From: Auriscalpium vulgare
Taxonomy: Eukaryota; Basidiomycota; Agaricomycetes; Russulales; Auriscalpiaceae
Length of the DNA stretch: 64,000 nucleotides
Reading direction: 5' to 3'
Assembly: GCA_019915015.1 (NCBI GenBank)
Contig: JAHBBC010000029.1
Span: 124,001-188,000 of the forward strand
Shown: positions 57,703-64,000 of the stretch, one piece after another
How the letters are laid out: every line of letters begins with the position of its first letter
How positions within the stretch are numbered: position 1 is the first letter of the stretch
Notes under the pieces: model-generated
Database searches by the model: none
Told to the model about the DNA's origin: nothing
The model's input: only the letters and a program-made list of their open reading frames with translations
Translations under genes and position numbers: made by a program

Positions 57703-60670
57703 CTACAAATCCACCTCCATCCGGCTCTCTGCCTCCTCCCGCAGCCTCGACTGATCAATCATATACGCCAGCGTTGCCGTGTTCTCATCGCACCTGAAAA
57801 CGCACACATCATTAGTCTTTCTCGTCCACCCACACAGAAACATCACGCACAGCTTCGCCACCGCGCCCTCGAACGCGCCCACCGCGCGGCGCACTTCGCG
57901 CAGCACGCCCGCGAGCTCGACGCCGTGCGCGCGCACCCAGCGCCCGTGCGCGCCCAGCACCTCGCGCACCCAGCGCAGGCCCCACTCGATGCGCGGGCCG
58001 TCCTCGAGGCGGCGCGCCGCCACGCTGAGCACGCGCGCGACGTACACCGTGGGCAGCTGGCGCGCGGCGAGCGGGATCTCGTCGTACGGCACAGCCTCGT
58101 ACGCGCGCTGCACGAGCGGCGCCTCGTTGAGCCGCAGCGCCATCACCAGCGCGCGCAGGTGCTCGCGCGCGGCGAGTGCGCCCAGCACGGCCTGCGGCGT
58201 GAGTTCGAGCGTCAGGTCGAGCGGGTCGAACGCGAGCGCGTCGTCGACGCTGTACACGAGCAGGCCCTCCGTCGACGCCGCCGCCCACGCGCGCCCCGTC
58301 GGCGCGAAGCGCACGCACTTGGTGCGCGCCTCCTGGCGGTCCCGCCGCCGCGAGAGGTCGCCGCGCTGCGCGCCAGGCAGGGTGTTGTCCGCGCGGTCCT
58401 CGAGGTCGCGCGCCTCGCCGCGCGTGTCGAGCAGGTCGATGTTGCCCGCCTCCGTCACGCGGCGGCTGTCGAGCAGCTCCTCCGTGCCGTCGAGCGACAG
58501 GTTCTCCGAGATCTGCCAGCGCCGCACGAGCACGCCGCCGCGCGCGTCGTACAGCGCGACGTACTTGCTGTTCCCACCCGCGAGCACGCACGCGCCGTCC
58601 GCGCTCCACGCGACGCTCGTGAACGCGCGCCCCGACGCGCTGTTCGCCGCCGCGACGCGGTCGTCCGCCTTGCGCCCGCCCGCGATGTCCCGGCGCCCCT
58701 CGATGACGTTCGTCTGCTTGGACAGGTTCGTGCTGAAGAACGTGAGCTGCCCGTCGAGCGTCGCGACGACGAGCTCCTGCCCGTCCGGCCGGAACGCGAG
58801 CGCGAGCACGTCCGCGTTGAGCTGGAAGGGCTCGACGTTGTGCGCGCGCGAGAACACGTCCCACACGCGCACGCTCTTGTCCCACGAGCCGCTCGCGAGG
58901 ACGTTCGTTGTCGGCGAGAATGCAAGCGCGCTCACGGGGCCCTCGTGCCCCGCGAGCACGTCCAGGAGCTTCCCCGTCTGCACGGACCACACAAACACCT
59001 CGAACGAGTCCGACGACGCCGCCGCGACCACCTCGCCGCTCGGGTCCACCGCGAGGCAGGAGAACTGGACCGGGGAAGGTGAGGTGAACGTGCGGAAGTT
59101 GCGGTAGCGCACGAGGTCGAACGCGCGGACCGTGCCATCGAGCGACGCGGAGAACAGCACCTGGCCCTGCGCGGCGAACTGCACCGCCGATACCGCCGCC
59201 GTGTGCTGCGGGAAGGTGATGACGCAGAAGCCCGAGCGCGTGTTCCACAGCTTCACCTTGCCGTCGTCGCCGCCCGTGGCGATGTACTGCCCGTCGGGGG
59301 CGTACGAGAGCGTGTTCATGTCGAAAAAGTGGCCCTGCTGCTTGAGCACGTACGACTCGGACTGCCACTCCCACACGAGCAGCTGGCCGAGGCGCCGCGC
59401 GCCGAACGCAAGCCACTCGCCGGACGCGCTGACGGCGACGGACGAGATCTTCTCCTGCGAGATGCTGAGCGTGTGCACGTTCGTGAACGCGGGCATTTCC
59501 CACAGCCCGAACACGCCCGTCGAGAAGCCGACGACGAGCAGCCCCGCGCCGCGGTGGAACGTGCTGCACACGACCTTCGTGCCCGGCTGGTTGAAGTAGT
59601 GCCGCCGGTGCACGCCCCACCGCGTGTGCGCGATGAGCTGGTCTTTTGAGGTCGACGCGACGGGCGCGGCGGTGTCGGCGTCGTCGGAGTCCGTGTCCGA
59701 CGCGCGGGGCGAGGAGGGCTTTGCGCGCCACGTGAAGACGGCGCCGTCGCGGCTGACGGTGTAGATCTGGGCGCGGGTGAGCACATGGCGGGGGCGCGAT
59801 CGCGAGGGGCGCGCACCGTTTTGGAGTCCGAGGAGAAGTAGGCGTTGAGCACGGCATCCTTGTGGCCCGCGAACGTTTTGGGGCGGAACCCTTCGACGGG
59901 GTCCAGCGTGAACAGTCGGGCTGTCATGTCCCGGCTGGTCGTGATGAAACATCTGCGGCGCGCCGTCAACCCCGTGTCACGGTCTCCATACTAGCACGAG
60001 ACGGCCTTACTTTGAGTCCGGCGACCACTCGATGCTGAGCACTTCGTCGTGGTGGCCGGTGTAGGTTCGGTGGAGGTTGAACGGCGCAAACTCGCGCGCG
60101 AGGTGGTTGGGCGTCCGCCAGACCTGCACATGGGCATCGTGGGTCACGGCAATGTACGCGCCGTCCGGAGAAAATTGAATGGCGTTGACGGGCTTATGGA
60201 AGTTGAAATGGTGGAGGACGACGCCGCGGCGAAAATTGACTAGCAGGGCCCTGCCGTCTGCGCGGACAGACACAAGCAGTCAGAAGCCATACGGGCGTCG
60301 ACTTGGAAAGAGAACGCACCCTCGTCCACCGAGATCAAGACGTTTCCATCCGGGCTAAGAGCGATGGCCGCGATGTTCTTGCGGTTCTGGAAGGGGAACG
60401 TGAAGGACTTGTTGCTAGCAGAGAAGAGCGCGGGTGAGGGCGAGTTCCATTGGTGCGGGGCCGAGCGACGTACTTACTTGACGAGGTCAAAGACCGAAAC
60501 GCGATTGCCAACCGGGCTGAGGACGGAGTTGCCGTCCGGGGTGAAGAGGATGTTGCCCTGACGGTAGACGGTACCGCAGAGGTTCGAGAACTGGGCATAG
60601 TGCGCATCATTTTCTGTTAGTGCAGGGTGCTGTCAGGCTGGCGGTGACACACCTTGTAGTTTGCCTTCAT
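57703..60670 (-). CDS. pwp2: Pwp2/Utp1, WD40 subunit of the small-subunit processome (UTP-B)
   Basis: Exon 1 is MKANYK. After an intron comes FSNLCGTVYRQGNILFTPDG, then SPVGNRVSVFDLVK, FPFQNRKNIAAIALSPDG, NAIQFSPDGAYIAVT, SRDMTARLF and YTVSRDGAVFTW, matching yeast Pwp2 in order. Two tandem propellers of WD40 repeats are followed by the helical Utp12-type C-terminal domain (ALVMALRLNEAPLVQRAYEA) and an end, DQSRLREEAESRMEVDL. It works in the nucleolus in U3 snoRNP-dependent 18S rRNA processing. GC content is very high with G or C at third positions, which is why long open frames appear on the opposite strand. A 42-base intron near 57790 is possible but not needed for the frame. Confidence 0.94.
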
Positions 60671-61808
60671 TTCCACCGTCTGCCTCGTCGAACGTCAGGC
60701 GCCTCAGAGCGCGAAGAGTGTTTCGGGCCCGGGGGAGAAGCGGGGAGGAGGAAAAGTGGCGAGGCGGGCGCAGGACGGCCCGGAGGGTGTGACGGGCCGT
60801 GACCAAGGGACGTGTTATCTTGAAGGGAAGGAAGCGTTATCTCCTAGGGAGATCTAGTGGCACCTGAAGTCCGAGGAGGCCGAGTCCCTGACCAGCGCGT
60901 CGCTGCCGTCGGTCCTTCTGTCCTGACCCTCGTCGTGTCCTCTGTCCCGCCGACATTCCCTCCAGCACGCACTGATCCACATCACCTCGTAAGGGCCCCT
61001 TGCACTCGGCAATCACGCGGTACGGCAACAGTCCGAGCTCACCGTTGGGCTCCTTGCGCACGGCATGCCTTCCGCTTAGGGCGACGAGCTGCTCGCCTCG
61101 TGATAGCAGTGGACTTGGTGGCGTTCGTTCTGTGGGGCACAGATCTGGGGTGCATGACCGGCCGGGTGGATTGCAATAGAGTTTGGGAACATCGCTGGCC
61201 GACAGCCTGGTTGGCTTGGCGGATTCGGAAGAGAAACATCGCTGGCGTGATCGATCCCGCGCGCACTCATCTTCAACTCTCCCAGAACCTTCTGGCCTTC
61301 TTTCGTAGCTCGTGGCAGCGAGGGCGCTCTCCTCCCTCGGCCTCCCGACCCTCCCTCCGCCTCCCTGCGTATCGTCTCTCTGGCCAGGTCAAAGTGGTCT
61401 TGACATGCACTCGACGGTTCATGCCGAGGCTCACCGTCGATCGAATTGATGACGCGAGCGACTGACAGCTCTGGAGTCCCATAGTCCGATCTTCGCTGTC
61501 ACGGCCACTATCACGGCGAATATCCAATCCCACTCGTCCGGGCGTCCTGCCCCGTGGCTCTCGACTTTCCAGGGTCCCGTGGCGGCAGTGTGTATGGCAG
61601 CTTTCCCCCTGGCAGAACTCCCTTCGCGCAGGTCAAGTCGCGCGACGCCCAGGCAGCGGCTCTCCTTACGCCCCCGCCTGAAACGCCCTGCATCTCCACC
61701 CGTGCGAGCGGCATGGAAGCCCCGCACGTATTCCACCAGAAACGGTGCAGCGCATACGCATGATGCGTAGTCCCCATCGGGTTCCACTTGGAATTCATTG
61801 CATATCCT

Positions 61809-61817
61809 ATATAATAT
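61809..61817 (+). promoter_or_regulatory. TATA box of the zinc-finger gene
   Basis: TATATAATA, 321 bases before the ATG, implying a long 5' leader. Confidence 0.5.
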
Positions 61818-62033
61818 TCCCCGGCGTTCGACCATCCTCCACCAGCTCCTCCCTCTGCTCATCGCCCTCCACTTGCTCCCAACGTTCGTGTCGCCCCTGT
61901 CTTGTCCGCATACATACACCGTGCTAACTCTTCATACCGGTACTTCTCCAGGGGCCTTGATCTGGACAACAGCGCATATATCTTGGTTTTCGCAACATTG
62001 CCCCCGTCCAATTGTCTTGACACGCTCACTGCG

Positions 62034-62095
62034 CCTTTCCAATTGCCTCGCCACTTCGCGCCCTTCCAATTGCCTCGCCACTTCGCGCCCAATTA
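62034..62095 (+). repeat. 27-base direct repeat in the leader
   Basis: Two near-perfect units of CC.TTCCAATTGCCTCGCCA plus CTTCGCG, followed by a partial third. A weaker CCGTCCAATTG copy lies just before. Ends about 45 bases before the start codon. Confidence 0.8.
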
Positions 62096-62137
62096 CACTC
62101 CTCCTCATCCTTGGATCACTATCTCGTATACTCAACG

Positions 62138-63786
62138 ATGTTTGATGGCTGTACACCCGACGTCGCCACCGCGAGCCCCGCACAGGTGCCACCTGCGCCC
62201 CTTCGCGATTCCTCGCTTCAAGTAGGCTTGCGTATCGACACCGCCCTCGCCTCGTCCGTCGCTGCCACTCGCGTCTCGTCCCCGGCGTCGACCATGTCGA
62301 CCTGCCCGTCCCTGCTATCGTCCCGCACGTCGCCCTGCGGCTCCTTTGGCTCCGAGTCCGACCTGCGCACGCCGGTCACCCCCACGCCCACCACGGCCTT
62401 CGATATGCTCGACAACGCACTCAAAACCTCTCTCCATGGCGTCACCGCGGAGTCCATCCACGGGTCCGCCCCCGCCCACGCCGCAGAGCACTTCTCCCTG
62501 CACGCACCCTTCCCCCTTCGCGACTTCCGGACGGCCGTCGCCCGCGGCGAGCCCGAGCTCGACGATGTGCGCTGGATGACGGGCGTGCCGCGCCATATGA
62601 TCGGCGTCTTCCGCGCCGATCCCTTCTCGTCGAGCGACACGTCGTCAGGCCCGCCCGTGCCGGGCGCATATACCCACACAGTGACCCCGAGCCTCTCCAG
62701 ACCGCCGCCCCCGCCGAAGCGCACGCACACGGGGTCGCCCGCGGCGGGCAGGAAGCGCAGCAGCAAGCGGCGGCGCGTCGACTCGGCGCCGCCGCTGCCG
62801 TTCCTCGCGACGGGCCCGCAGGAGATGTACACGCACGAGTTCCGCGTGCACATGCAGGACTGCGCGGAGGCGACGGAGCACATGCAGGCGCGGCATGCCG
62901 CGGACAGCCGCGCGTACGCGGCCGCCGCGTCCGATGCCTACGGGCGGTGGATCGCGCCGCATCCTGCGGAGCAGGCGCACGCGCACGCGCATCCCATGGA
63001 CGTCGACGTCGCGCAGAATCGCCCTGCGGGGTACGACGCAGAGGCGGACCGCGGCCTCGCGCCGGCGATGTACACGCCGATGCTGGGCTACCCGCCCTCG
63101 CCCCCGCCCGCGTTCGCGGCGCCCCACCGGGACGGCGCGTTCGCAGAGCCCACGTATCACGTGCCGACGCCGCACCGCCTCTTCCTGCCCGCGTTCGAGC
63201 TGTCCCCGTCCTCGCTGCCCTCTTGGGAGTACGACGCCGCGCAGCACCCGCAAACCCAAGACGCGCCGCTCGCCGCCGCGCCGCGCCTGCGCACGACCGC
63301 GCTCCCGCCGCCGCGCTACGCGCTCGACACGCAGGGCGGGTACGTGTGCCCGCTGTGCGAGCGCGGGTTCCAGCTGCCGAACGGGCTCGCGCTGCACCTC
63401 AAGTGGCATGAGCGCGTTGAGGGCAGGCGCGTCGAGTGCGGCGCAGAGCAGCAGCAGCCGCAGCACGACGCGGGCGCGGGCGAGGAGAGGCCGCACGAGG
63501 CCGATGCGATGCAGTCCAACAATCACTGGGACTACGCCTACGTCGTGAGTGACATTTTGGTTTGCTCGAGGCGATGGATCGCTCATGATGCATGATGTTC
63601 CAGGACTATCGCTACAATTCGGGCTATCATCGGCCGACGGAGAGCACGCTGTTCTCCACGGGCCAGTCGCCCGGCGGCTCAATGCTCCTCGCGCCGCTCG
63701 ACGGGCTGCAGATGCTCGCCCCAATACCCTTCAGCCAGGCCTTATGGGCAGGCGAGTCGCTCAGCGCGTCCTCCTCCTTCTCGTAA
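62138..63786 (+). CDS. Single C2H2 zinc-finger protein, probable transcription regulator
   Basis: Two exons, intron 63545-63603. Starts MFDGCTPDVATASPAQV; an in-frame ATG at 62111 is less likely. A long Ser/Pro/Ala-rich region with a basic patch (RKRSSKRRRV, a likely nuclear signal) precedes one classical finger near the C-terminus: YVCPLCERGFQLPNGLALHL with the second His in KWHER (C-x2-C-x12-H-x3-H). Exon 2 encodes a Gly/Ser-rich tail ending ESLSASSSFS. A single finger may need a partner or flanking basic residues to bind DNA. Targets unknown. Confidence 0.75.
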
Positions 63787-64000
63787 GTCTTCCCGAATAT
63801 GTATACCTTAATTGAGAACTTTCGTTTTCGCGGAGCAAAGGGCCCTCGCGCTCTCGTTTCCTCTGTGTACATCCCAGCCAAGTTCTGCACGCACTCTGCA
63901 CTTGTATACCTCTCTCATTTCACTTCATCCATGCCCATTCGGAATTATCAGTATCAATATCATCGACATGTCTTCAGAGCACGTTCTCGGTCCTTTCTTT

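Larger units (their letters stand above)
60671..62137. other. Intergenic region between divergent pwp2 and zinc-finger genes
   Basis: About 1.5 kb. Several frames are open on both strands between 60840 and 61470 (for example minus-strand LPYRVIAECKGPLRGDV) but none shows a recognisable domain or a start-to-stop structure. The right end carries a TATA box and a 27-base repeat. Confidence 0.45.

Noticed and set aside
57649..59107. Long plus-strand frames (over 440 codons) opposite pwp2
   Set aside because: Arg/Ala-rich shadows caused by very high G+C at third positions of pwp2; no domain.
62645..63724. 359-codon minus-strand frame opposite the zinc-finger gene
   Set aside because: Arg/Val/Leu-biased shadow of a GC-rich gene; no domain or splice structure.

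Overview
The window looks like nuclear DNA of a filamentous basidiomycete, most likely an Agaricomycete. Coding genes are cut by many GT..AG introns of about 46-60 bases, gene order is dense on both strands, and the families are typical of such genomes: F-box/LRR proteins, GH18 chitinases, a Sec2-type Rab GEF, a three-RRM/three-MLLE Rrm4-like protein, Helitrons. No bacterial operon features are seen. All calls come from reading the sequence; no database search was run.

1-33 kb is a mostly conserved gene neighbourhood: Mad3 spindle-checkpoint protein (5' end outside the window), the actin-filament factor Aip1, an Rrm4-like mRNA transporter, a tandem pair of secreted GH18 chitinases, a Gly-rich small protein, a Sec2/Rabin-like Rab GEF, a tandem pair of 2-oxoglutarate/Fe(II) oxygenases, a single-pass membrane protein, glutamine:fructose-6-phosphate amidotransferase (chitin precursor synthesis), an epoxide-hydrolase-like enzyme, an F-box-like protein and a Ser/Pro-rich protein. 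In both tandem pairs one copy carries a frame-breaking lesion.

33.57-46.96 kb is a mobile-element block. I read it as one large autonomous Helitron on the minus strand, with a 3' hairpin, a 10-base spacer and CTAG at its left end and a proposed TC 5' end at its right. Its Rep/helicase protein also carries a C-terminal ubiquitin-peptidase-like domain. The coding sequence is split by a 4,596-base LTR retroelement with two 1,377-base LTRs in which I saw no difference, flanked by CCGG target duplications. The LTR element has a Gag-like frame and no visible polymerase, so it is probably non-autonomous and recent.

46.96-51.1 kb is debris: low-complexity DNA, a diverged direct repeat, and three abutting fragments of unrelated cellular genes (ribonuclease Z C-terminus, an LRR C-terminus in opposite orientation, lipoyl/octanoyl-transferase C-terminus). 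This resembles gene-fragment capture by Helitrons.

51.8-64 kb returns to genes: an EVH1 (PP4R3-like) plus coiled-coil protein, a multi-pass membrane protein, the SSU-processome WD40 protein Pwp2, and a single-C2H2 zinc-finger protein.

Several genes need a one-base correction, three at C or G runs and one at a GGCGG motif (GH18 copy 2, the Sec2-like gene, the F-box gene, the RNase Z fragment). Some of these may be sequencing errors rather than true pseudogenes.
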